Below, piece by piece: positions 1 to 12,300 of a stretch of 64,000 bases of DNA (within the stretch, counting starts at the first letter, position 1; every line of letters begins with the position of its first letter). The DNA lies in assembly GCA_025267735.1 (NCBI GenBank), contig CM046298.1, positions 39,891,917 to 39,955,916 of the forward strand. The letters are read 5' to 3'. The stretch is from Mactra quadrangularis (taxonomy: Eukaryota; Mollusca; Bivalvia; Venerida; Mactridae). Below the pieces are notes generated by a model that searched no databases, was not told the DNA's origin, and saw only the letters and a list, made by a program, of their open reading frames with translations. Both the position numbers and the translations under genes were made by a program.

Positions 1-255
1 AGAGCAAGGTTCTTGGTTATAGTTTGTTTCAAAAACTCATGTCATGGTTAACTTAGAAGGTAAAAGTTTAGAAAAGCAAATGGATAGGTCACACTTGGTA
101 TGGTCATTCGAGTTAAACTTACATAAATTATTACAAGAGAATACAAATATATATTTTAGTACATACTATTCCCCACTTGTAATCTAATGTTACTGAATGT
201 TAATCAGAATAATTTTTAAGTAAAACAGTTAAGTAAGTTAAGTAAAACGACTTAC

Positions 256-348
256 AAAAGCATCTACAATATAACTACAAAATGAAACCAGAATTACAGA
301 ATCGTACAAGTTCCATAATGGTGTACACTTTCCTAGTTTATGTCTAAC
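256..348 (-). CDS. PROM1: Prominin exon 22 (last exon in window)
   Basis: Acceptor tttgtttcag at its right edge, donor gtaagt at its left. It encodes 31 codons in phase 0, beginning VRHKLGKC and ending SFCSYIVDAF. This matches the conserved stretch just before TM5 in prominins, including two conserved cysteines. The next exon (TM5) must lie to the left of the window. Confidence 0.92.
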
Positions 349-3300
349 CTGAAACAAACACATACACAAAGCTGAAAACATGATCACTTTTAAACATCTT
401 ATTAAAGTCAGACCACTTTATTGCTGTATGCTTAATAGAATTTGAATTATTACGTTATTAACCAGGGTTTCAACGAAAACCAGGTTATTGTAATGCCGAA
501 GTCGGCGGGCGTCAACTTTTGGTTGCTGCTCGATAACTTTAGTTTGCTGTGGCCTATTTACACCAAACTTGGTGTATATGTAGCTTATATCAAGAGGCAG
601 CTTGGGATTGCCACCCAAATGTCTGTGATTAAGGTCAAGGTCACTGACATTAAAATAGAAATTCAGTTTTCGCTCATTAACTTTCGTTAGCTTTGACCTA
701 TTGACACCAAACTTGGTGTATGGATAGCTTATATCAAGAGGCAGCTTGGGATTGCTACCCAGGTGTCTGTGATAAAGGTCAAGGTCACTAACAGTAAAAA
801 TAGAAATTCAGTTTCCGCTCAATAACTTTAGTTTGCTTTGACCTTTTGACACCAAACTTGGTGTATGGGTAGCTTATATCAAGAGGCAGCTTGGGATTGC
901 TACCCATGTGTCTGTGATAAAGGTCAAGGTCACTGACACTAAAAATATAAATTCAGTTTCGGCTCAATAATTTTAGTTTGCTTTGACCTATTGGCACCAA
1001 ACTTGGTGTATGGGTAGCTTATATCAAGAGGCAGCTTGGGATTGCTACCCGTGTCTGTGATCAAGGTCAAGGTCACTGACACTAAAAATAGAAATTCAGT
1101 TTCGGCTCAATAACTTTAGTTTGCTTTGACCTATTGGCACCAAACTTGGTGTATGGGTAGCTTATATCAAGAGGCAGCTTGGGATTGTTACCCAACTGTC
1201 TGTGATCAAGGTCAAGGTCACTGTTGCTAAAATAGAAATTTAGTTTCCATGTTATTGTTTCATTTTGCATGTATTGATTTTGTTGCTTTCAAATGAATCA
1301 TTCCTGTCATATCAAAACTTGGTCGTTGAAAACCTGGTTTCGTCGCATTGCGGCGCTTCTTGTTATATTTATAATTTTTGTGGGCAGATTCACTTTTACA
1401 TACTGACATATTGCAGTAACAAAATAATTAAAAAATGATGCAAACATGGAAAAAGAATGCAAAGAGTGAAATTTTCTAATACTAATCAAGCAGTTAATCT
1501 GAATCCAAAGTAAAAAAACAACATGCTTTAAATGGTTTTTTAACAAATCGGAACCTGATTGCTAGAACTTTCTTAAACTTTGAGACTTTAAAAGCATATG
1601 GCTTGTTTGTCTTTGGCAAAGCGTTCGAGGTATTTATTAACTATTTTTTAAGACATTGAAAACTAAGCTATGAGCACAATGAGATTTGAACTGATTAAAT
1701 TACTTGCCTGGTCCTTTGTTGTATTTAGATAATCCCATCCAATGTTTGTTATTTTCTCCTGAAACTTATCAACTACCTGAAACAAAGCGCAATATTTCAT
1801 TACTATAGATTTGTATTTACAAATTGAACTTTTCATGCTAAAAGAACAAACATTTTCCTTACATCAAGGAACATGCTACATATTCTACTATTGATGTCAC
1901 ACAATATACTGTACAGTATAACCTCTGCAGAGCAGCCTTCTACAGAACAAATCCTCTGCACAACAACAGCTTTTGATAGGTTCCTTAGGCGTAATTTTAA
2001 TTGAATTTAACCTCTACAGATCAATAACCTCTAAACAGCAACACATTGTAGCCCCTCCCAGTGGATGTTGTTTTAGAGAGATTGTAAAAAAGAGGCAAGT
2101 GGGGACAATGTTCATTATAAGTGTTTTGAAAAAATTACCAGCATTAACTAGTTAGGTTTATTTCATATTTACATGATTGGTTATACATCAATGTCGTCAT
2201 AATAATTGTATGTACTTGTATGAATAAAATCACAGATTTATTACAATACTAAAATGTAATTGTCTCACATTCAGGGTGATAGTATAGCAGGGAGTGTGTT
2301 CATACGAAGTACAAAAATGGTACACCAGTTGTGTCGAAAATAGATTTCATAATTAAAAAAAATATCCCTTCTGTTATATGGCAATGTATAAGGTCAGAGT
2401 TTTTCAAATTTAGTTACTGTCCCTGATACGTTTTCTTACACCTTTTTAACAAGAAACAATCAGTAAACTGGCTTGAAATGACAATCTTGGTTGATTGCAC
2501 ATTACGACAGATTGCTACTCGTACATGTACGAACAGCATTGGATTTAATCTGTTACAGTCTGGGATGATTGTACATAAAAGTGTGATCATTACAGGCATT
2601 ATAGAAATATTGAACATACCGTTTTAGTGTTTCCTGCTATATTTGTCTGTACAGTATTCAAGTCATCAATAAATTTAGTTTTCCATTGCTGAAAAAATGT
2701 AATATAAGAAGTAACAAGTATGGTCAAGCAAATTAATCTACCATTTTTATAATGCAACTTTAGTGTAAATGTAATATTTTGAGAATGGTAATCAATGAAT
2801 TCCATCTTTTCCAACCGTCTGAAAATAATGACAATTAAGTAGCAATTTATTTGTCCAAGCATGTATAGAACTTTCATATCACTTATTTCTCCGCTACGAG
2901 TACAAATCAAGCAAAGTGGCTCTTACCCACCAATTCTAGAGTCAACAAACATATATCCCCAAAATTTTCGGCAGGCCAACTCATAGCTGCAACTTGTTAG
3001 ATTGTATATTTAAGCTTTCACCACAAACTTCATATTTCAACGCACTGTATTCCACAAAACAGTACTATTGTGTTCTAGTCACTTACTGCCTCTCTAAAAC
3101 TTCAATGACATGGACATCATAAAGAAAAGTAATCAAAATTAAGTCTAGTAACTATTGTATTGGTTGGATTAAACCAGGGAATAAGACGTTGTCAATGTTT
3201 CCGATTAAACGCCATATTTAGCAACATATTTAATGGATTATATCAAGGGGATCTTCTCACTGTTCCTGGAAAACCTCTGGATTTAGCTGTTTACTAGTAA

Positions 3301-6300
3301 CTAGGTACATAGTTCCTTAAGTGACTGTCAACTGCCATACATGATTTAGAATCTGTAGTAGAAGGGATAATGACCATCACAATTATTTAATGAACTGTCT
3401 CCACGAAAGTAAGTTCTGCCTGGGAATAGTACTTGTGACTTCTATATCAGTAGACTTGTTCACTACAGAATGAGCTAGGTTGGCAGCTAAAATTGACTCG
3501 TGGGCTACCCATTCGGAACACCCTCGGCCATTCGCTACGAATAACTATAGTATATATACTAATTATTCATTCATGAAAGGTCGAGGGTGTTCCGAATGGT
3601 GGGCTACCAAGTAGGCTAAACAGGTATATAAAAAGCTTTGGTTTTCTTTATCATGATCTTAGCTTGATTTCTATTAACACTCCTGAGGTGATCTAAGTTT
3701 GTGATCTACTCAGGACATGTACACAAAACTTTACTTACTGGTACTTGTGGTGTGAATGTTTGAAGATGTTTGAGAGATGCTGACAATTGTTGCTGCAATA
3801 AACATAATACAAGCTAAACAATCAATTTATACAGAACAGACCAGAACAGAACAGATATTTTATTACGGTAACGTATACAAAGGTATCTTGTTACAAACAA
3901 ATGAATATAACAATGGTTCTGTCACGCAACACCCAACACAAACAGACCATCACACATTCACACTCACACTCGCCATACAACTGTATGCTTATTGGACGAA
4001 ACATATAATTTGATCATCATCATTATTATTGTTATAGAATTTAGTCACCAGCAAATAAACAAGATTAGAACGCTATTAGATTATTATATGTGAAACCAAC
4101 AAACTGAATAAATTTTTGTAATGTATCTTGAATTAAAAAAATCACGTTAAATAGAATACACAAATTGAATAAAAAATTACAATTATGTATAAAAATAAAA
4201 CACTCAATGAATTCTGTAAGTACTAAATAAATACATGCATAATTAAAGGGAGGCCAGCAAGTTTCTTAACCCGAAGACAACATATAATATACACTTACTT
4301 TAATGAAGTGTAGCTGGGTTTGAGACCAAGCTGACGGCCTTTGCATTCAATAAATATTTAAATCATTGAAAAAGACTCTTGACTTAAAGTCATAAAAAGT
4401 AATTGAAATAATTTAATAGCATAACAAAAACGCATCTTACCATAGCATCATAGTAACCCGGTGTCTGTTGCTGAAATTAACAGAAAAAATCATTACAATA
4501 TCTTTGATCAGTTTGAATATATCCTCAATAATCAAAATTACAAATGGAATGCAGGGTAGTTCTATAAAATTGACGTCAGTGAGTAGGGCCAAAATGTTAT
4601 TAATATAGTCTAACATGATTAAAGATTTGTGTATTTAATCAGAAATGTATGGCATCATATTTAGACTTTCAACACATAGCACATCAACAATAGTAAAATT
4701 ATAAATATGTAATTTTTCTGAAAGTTTTTAAAAATGTAAAAGTCTTGAAAAATGTTAAAATTGCAATACTGAATAGTTGATTAATCTGTCATTCTTAACT
4801 TTATTTTGTAGATTATCTGTATGTAATTTACACTTGTATTTTGTCTATTATTTAATAAGGATCGATAGCACATAGCGTCTCTAAAGGTGAACACTTATAA
4901 ATCATACTTACAATGGGAGATATTTGCCCCAACTGAAACAATAATTGGAAATAATGAGTACATTTACGTGTTAAGTATAAAACTGAAAATATACTAAAAG
5001 CATATCTTCAAAACATATATGTTCTACGTGTATAAAGTACATAATCAAAGCACTGAAAGCACTGTTTGAAGGATTTATTGAAAGGGAGGAACATAACCAT
5101 GGTCAAACAAATGCAGGCGAATAATGAAAGTTGATTTTCCAAATAGTAACATAAGCTCTATAAATCGTTCAAAAATATCATAAAAAGTGCAGCCTAGATG
5201 CTATTTGGCCATTACCTAACAGTCCAACGCTTGTCATGAAGAAAAACCAACCAATTGTCACACCTTTGTAACTCAGTAATTACACTTGACCAATGTGAGG
5301 AGTTTGCATTTTAGTACTTTCTATGAGTTTGGTCATAAAATTCTATACACCATTATCCTCCCGCCTAACACTGTATCAAGAAAGACACACAGTTGTCCGC
5401 CATTGGCAATGTTATGTGTTTAGTCCTTGGTTATTAGCTTGGTCATGTGATCTTGGCCTATCCATTGGTTCTGAATAGGGTGACTGACTGCCGGAATATA
5501 ACTGAATGATCGTTGAAAAGCGGTATATTTCATGTAAGAAATGGTGAGTAGTATAAGTACATGTATGTCCCTCATATGTATTTATACCAATTAGTATATT
5601 TGTCAAACTGTTAATGTATCATTATGTGCAAATATATATTTACTTTTATACTTCATTAGCATCTTAGTACTTATATGTGTTTGATCGGCTTTTTATTAGG
5701 TAACTCAGACATGTTGTGTACCGACGGCAATATAAAATTAGGCCACAGCTTCGGGTACAATATGATTATTGTCGAATAAAGTGAGACGTAGATAGCATTG
5801 GCACCAGAGTACATATCTTATGATCATAAAATAATGCATACGTCCCTATATATAGTTCCCTGTGCATACATATATAATGAAAGTATAGTTATAACTCTTA
5901 TACGATTATGTGTACGGGATCGATTTTAATTTCGTTTGTTGACAAATATTATATGTGTGCATATTTAACGAGTGTGAGAGCTCTGGTGCCAGAAGTAGAT
6001 AGTTGTTAATACAATTGGTATTGTAGAAAGTATAAGTACTTACCTTTGTATCAAAACTACCGTAGTCTATGTCACTCAATACTTTATGCAATGCATCAAG
6101 ACTATTGCTTGCTTCCGTGACCGCATTTCCTGTGCCCAGACTGGTTATATTACCTAAGGCAACTTCCATTTGCTTAGCTATTTTCTGTAACGTATTAAAG
6201 CAATTATCCAAACATGTAATATATCCGTAATTTGCGTATTATATAACATGCTTGTACAATTGAGAAGATATTGAACTTTACTGTTTGTTCGTAATAAAAT

Positions 6301-9300
6301 TATCGGCTTGATCATTAGTTGGGTAAGACTTACATCTAATTATCAGATAAATATGCCAAAGATCAGCTTTTTCGTTATCCTCAATTTTTCCCTCTAGGTA
6401 CATTCCTTTATTTAGTGTTAATTGATATACATGTAGTCGTTCACACTGTGCAGTTAATTGTCATTTTCTTGACGAAATTAGTATAATGACGGAATGAAAA
6501 TCGAGAACTCACGTTATCAGGCAAAATGTTTCTTTTGCGAGTTCAAACATTTTCTTCTTAATTTCGTTGGTCACATGATTATGTAACAAATCTATCTAAC
6601 TATGTTTTTTTGTTTCCCGAAGGGGGTACAGGTTTAAATTCTATCCGCAATGGTTGCGCACCCTTCAATGAATATTGACATTAACCCACTGATAACGTAA
6701 ACGGAGACGTTGCCGGCCTACTGGCTGGGTAGGTGAATACCGGTTATAGACAACAGTCATGGAAAGCTAGGTTAGGTGCGCTGGCCGTTGTAAAAATGTC
6801 CCTGATTTAGCTTAGTCGTGAGCTAGTGAACTTTTATATCAATACAGAATTTGCATTTAGATTAAAAACTTTATTCTAGAAAACCTAATAAGTAAAACCA
6901 GAGACATAGTTTCCTGGTAAAACCTCTTTCTACGAGTATAACAATACAAACCTTTTGTTGTTCATTCATTTCGTTTTCAATTGATGTAAAGTTAAATGTT
7001 GAAGATTCTAAATGAAATGCTTCAAACGCTGGTTTATCATTTTTACAATCTCTGAAATCAGTTACATATACTTGTACAGTACTCTTCAAATATTCTTGGA
7101 AAAATGAAAATCTATACATTTTCGTATCTTATATATTATTTGCTCCACCACACAATCTTCAACACTATACATATATACAACAATAATACTCTCAGATAAA
7201 GGTCCTGGTTACATTTGCAAAATAAGAAACAAACACCACAGTATGTGTATATGTCATTTTATTTGTAAATGACGTATTTGAAATATATATATATATATGC
7301 ACACATAAAAAACATTGTTTAAGTACAACACTTACAACTAAATACTTAAAAGATATGCATATATATCATCAAATATTAAACACAAAAGCAAAGGTGGGGG
7401 ACAACCGCAACAGCAAAATAAGTATTTTGCCCCCACCCCAGGACGCTTATATATTATTTAGTCACATTCAACTGTGTATAAAATCACAGAGACATGCACG
7501 ACAGTACGCAACTGCTTTATGCTGGGGTCAAATGAAGTTGAGATCAATAAGAATCTTAAATTTAGAATGTATGTGACATAATATATAGGCTAGATTAAAC
7601 CCCTTCACCATGAAAATGTTAAGGCTACTATTCTCCATTGGTCGAATGTTTCACTCGTCCACTGTCTGTGTGAAGTAACGGTATAGTATCAATTGAGCTG
7701 GAAAGGGAGCGTATGTAAAGGCATCAATCTCCGTAAACAGAGATCCTGTTCTACTCGCGTTGTCGTACTGGATCTCTACTTAGTCAACGCAAGGCCACGT
7801 CGAGATGAACTTTGTGTCGACCAATCAATGCGTAGCTTTCATCTAGACGAAAACACTATTAATCACATTTTAATTTCGTAATTTCTATTTTTAGACCAAG
7901 GTTTGCATGCAAATTTAACAGCGGTATTATTCGCAGTCTGCGATTGGGTGGCTCATTTCAAATTGCGTGACGTAGACGATGTAAACAAGTTACGTATCAT
8001 AACAATTTCGTCATGAATATTATGATGAAAAAAGGTCACCTGAACGTGACCTTCGTTTGGAAAAGGCCAGATCTAAATTAGCGAGTATGCGAGCGGTAAA
8101 ATTTTAGATCGGGTTTTAATCAGATTGGTAAAGGCATGTACAATGTATCTATCAGTTCAGTTCCCAAATGCGCCTTGCATGTTATTAAAGAGATGCTTCC
8201 TTATATCTCCGCGTAATGAGTCAGGAGTAATGATATGATAAGATACCATACCTTAGGATAGTTCCCAGTGGTGCACCAAGTGTTCCTGAAACGTTTATTT
8301 GACTTTCTGCTACCTGAATAAAGATATAAAAAATCCCTGCTTTACTTATAGGTATTCAAAATGTAGATAATATTTCTAAAATGTATAATAAATGCACATG
8401 TCCATAATTTTTTTTCACTTCGTATTTTTCATTCACTTACATTAGAAGAGATTACTATATTGTTACACATTTGGGTAAGATGCTGTATAAGATATGATTT
8501 TCGTGATCTTCATTTTTCTGTCGCGTCCTGCCTTTTTGAGATTTGCTGTGGGTTTTGCGTAACTTTGTATTGCATAGAAAAATAGTAAACGTAAGCCATA
8601 CCTACCTGTAGAAGTTCAAAGTCAGGCGGAGCTAATGGTTGACAAACAAACCGCTCCAATATAGCACCAACAGCGAATGATAATGTTGTAAGTAACATTA
8701 ATAACCATGAAAAAATGAAGATGAAAGCCACTGATCTGAATAATATAATAAAAATACACATTAACGTTATTACCCCATACTACTGCTGGTCATTGGTATG
8801 AATAGTTCATTTATGTAATTGCCGTTTTATCAAGTTGCGCTGTTATCAGCCCTATGCAAGGAAATTGCTCAATACTTGGTTGGAAGCTTGGGTACAGAGA
8901 TGTAGGCATACATTTATCAAAGAACCTTTAATTAAACTATTGACCGCAGCGATAGAACGAAAACAAATTTTAAAATGCAATGTAAAGCACAATACATTAG
9001 GGCCTACAATGTATATTACAAAGCGGTCGAAGAAAAACAAAGCGAGAACGCGATTTATGATAATAACAAAGATTTCAAACATTTTACTTTTGTTATGACA
9101 TTTTTAAAAACATAAAATCATAATGCAAATTCGTTAATCTTGATCATCATTTCGGGTTGGGTTTAAAGCGTAGCAACACAATTTATAAGAACTATGTCAT
9201 AAAACGGTGGTCATGCAGACAACCTACGCACCGTTCCTGGACATGCTAAACATCTGGATGTAGCTGTAACAAGTTTCTCGGCGCAAACATTCGCCAGTGA

Positions 9301-12300
9301 CTGACAACTTACCTTCTTAATGGAAAGAGTACTGCGTTACGCACGTTGTCATTTCATAGTTTTTGAGTACATTTAAATAGTTGCTATAAATGTAACAAAT
9401 TTACTTACGCAATGAGCATATTTCCACCAGAATTAGATATACAGCCTCTGTTCTCAGGTGTTGTTTTAAAACCTTGTCCAACAAACCCGAATGTCAAACC
9501 AAGAAATTGTAACACAACAATTAATGTAATCATACTGGCTAGAACAGCTCCGGCAATATGTCTGAAATAGTAGAAGGTTTTTTAAGGTAAGGCGGTGGCT
9601 TGCCTAATCGACACGTCTTTGTTTGGGTATACAAAAAACATAAATCACAACTACATTTAATGTTTCATTTTTTTGTCGAAATATTTTGGTAACTGTAACA
9701 GATCATTGATGTCTTACAACGAAAATGGTTTAAAACATATGCATGTATGTATGTAACAAAGTTTTTATGATTTGAATTAATGTAGATTACTTATTCGTAG
9801 AAAGTTGGACATTGCATCAAGTAATGAAATTAGTCGCCAAGATCATTACTAAATGTACATTTCCGTTCAGACCTATTTGATTTATTTCCCTAGCATATTT
9901 TATGTTTCATATGTTTGTTTTGTTTCGAGTTAATTTCCTTTTTGCATCTATAAGTAGGGTAAACTCATTGTACTATTTCGTAATTTCGGAACTCTTCATG
10001 CACTGGGGTATTAAGTAACAATAATATTACCTGTATTTGTCATATTTCTTAGCATCATCAACATATGTTTTAGCACTATCCTTGTATGATTGTACATCTA
10101 TACCATCATCTGCCTGTATAAATATATAATTTAAACACTTTTTACTAAATATAAAACATGTTACTGAATATAGATACATTTTACTAAATATAGAAACGTA
10201 TAACTAAATTAAAGAGCATGTTACTAAATAAAAGGAACATGTAACTAAATAAAAGAACGTGCTACTAAATGTAGAAACGTGTTACATGTACTATATATAG
10301 CAATAAGTTACAAAATGAAGGAAATTGATGCTAAATATAGAAAAGTGTTATTAAATTAAGGAACATGTAACTAAATACAGAAACGTGTTACTAAATTTAG
10401 AAATACAAATTGTAATATATTTCGAATATCGTTGCAATTAAAAGGTCACGGAAGGGTAGTTAATACATGGTTGTAGTGAACAATGATTAATAGTAAGTCG
10501 AAGCAAAGGACCATCTGTACTTACATTGCTTTTGAAATCCACAATCTTTTGTCTAACTTCATCAACTTGAGTTTTTATATTATCAAAAGCTGTGTTTGCT
10601 TGTGTTTGCATATCTGCAAATATACATGATATATTTTACATATCTATAAATATAATGAATACCAAACATTTGTTTTGTTATATGTATTGCTTACTAATGA
10701 CGAGATGTATCGTCGAGTAGACCTTTGTAGCTTACACTTGTTGACTCTGTACCATAAACTCTGATTTGGTACTGGCTTGGCTGTTAAAGCATTAGAATTG
10801 ATAATGCTATCCGCAAAATACTGTTTGTTTCAAGTGAAAGTAATTAAAATCATATAGTTTTAAAAATATTGTAACATTAAATAAGCTAACGAACTTGATA
10901 CTTAACCATTTAGACTTGCTGGGAGTGTGACACTACTGCCTATTTCCTTCTTGACCTGGAAATACATGTACACGTAAAATTATTTCAAATCTGATTTGAG
11001 AAAAACTGATAAACTACTAGTAATCTTACTGCTCAATACCAACCAACCGGAAAACTCAGTCTGTGTGAGTCTGACTGAGAAGCCGGGACTTGTGGAGTAT
11101 AATTGTTTTGCTATGTTATCCCCTACATTTTTACAAAGTTGGACAGTTATCAGCCATTGGCTAGATAGGTGGTAGATTAATTGAGTTCAGAAATAAAGTG
11201 ACAGCAAGCTGGACAACTGGCCGTCACGATATGACTAAAAAGTGTAGAGATGCGACGAGAAGCATTATGCTTTAAATAAACTACTTTTTTTAAATAAAAT
11301 TCTATTTTTGGTTTTGACCAAAATTAGTATTAAAACATCGAGACAGGAGTTACAACTGCATAAATGCTCTTGTATAATATACATGTATTCGCTTTCTTAT
11401 TAGTTCCGTGCGCTTTAAACTTACGAAATGTTTCCATAATTCTATTATAAATAACGCCGTATAAGTGATTTTTTAACTTATCATTTTTGCAAAAAATAGT
11501 CTGTCAAAATGTAGGGATGGGTAAACATATTCAGAAAAAAGTATTTTATTATCTATCTAAAACAAGTGAGTGACATCAACAGTCTTATTCATTGAGCCAC
11601 ACGTACTAAATTATTATTTTTGTTTTCTCAAGAATAAATAATTTGAAACTGCTTCACGATAGTGTGGACTCATGTGTTCCCCCCAAAAACGGTTTAATCC
11701 AGTTAAAATTAAAAACGAAATACAAAATACATGTAACTGACATCTGTAGGGGAGACCGGGGCAAAATGTTACATGGGGCAAAGTGTTACGTTTGAATTTT
11801 GAACACCATGACGTCATTTACGTTGTCATAAAACATGTGACGTAAACACAATTTCCATCCGCCATTTCTTTCTATAGCTTCAAAACGCATCATTCCATGC
11901 GTAACATTTTTATCAAATGTTGGACATTTTTTGGTCATGAAAGTAAATTTTCATATTTTTTTCTAGTGTCAATTTGTATAGTGTGTACTGCTTCGCTGGT
12001 ATTTTGGTTTATATATACATAATAAAGTAGACATTTGGTAATCTGTATAGAAATGAATTGTTAATCGGTATTCCTCGGATTTTTGTATACAACTATTAAT
12101 GTACGTGACGGTTGAGTGGGGCAATGTGTTACAGACCAGCTGGGGCAAAGTGTTACAATGTAACACTTTGCCCCGTCGACTTGTATAACACGTTTGGCAT
12201 TTAGAATGAGTTCTTACAGAACAAAAGTCTTTTTTCGAATGCCGAAAACTGTAAGGATCATTGTTAATTTAACTCAAGTTAACATTTTACACGGTAAAGA

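Noticed and set aside
442..690. 82-codon frame near the left edge
   Set aside because: It is a translation of the 144-bp tandem repeat.
2740..2812. Extra prominin exon after the acceptor cattattttcag
   Set aside because: In phase 0 it meets a stop within nine codons, and the open frame would need phase 2 from the previous exon.
3080..3104. Seven-base microexon before a gtaagt donor
   Set aside because: The length breaks the phase, and every longer version in phase 0 runs into a stop.
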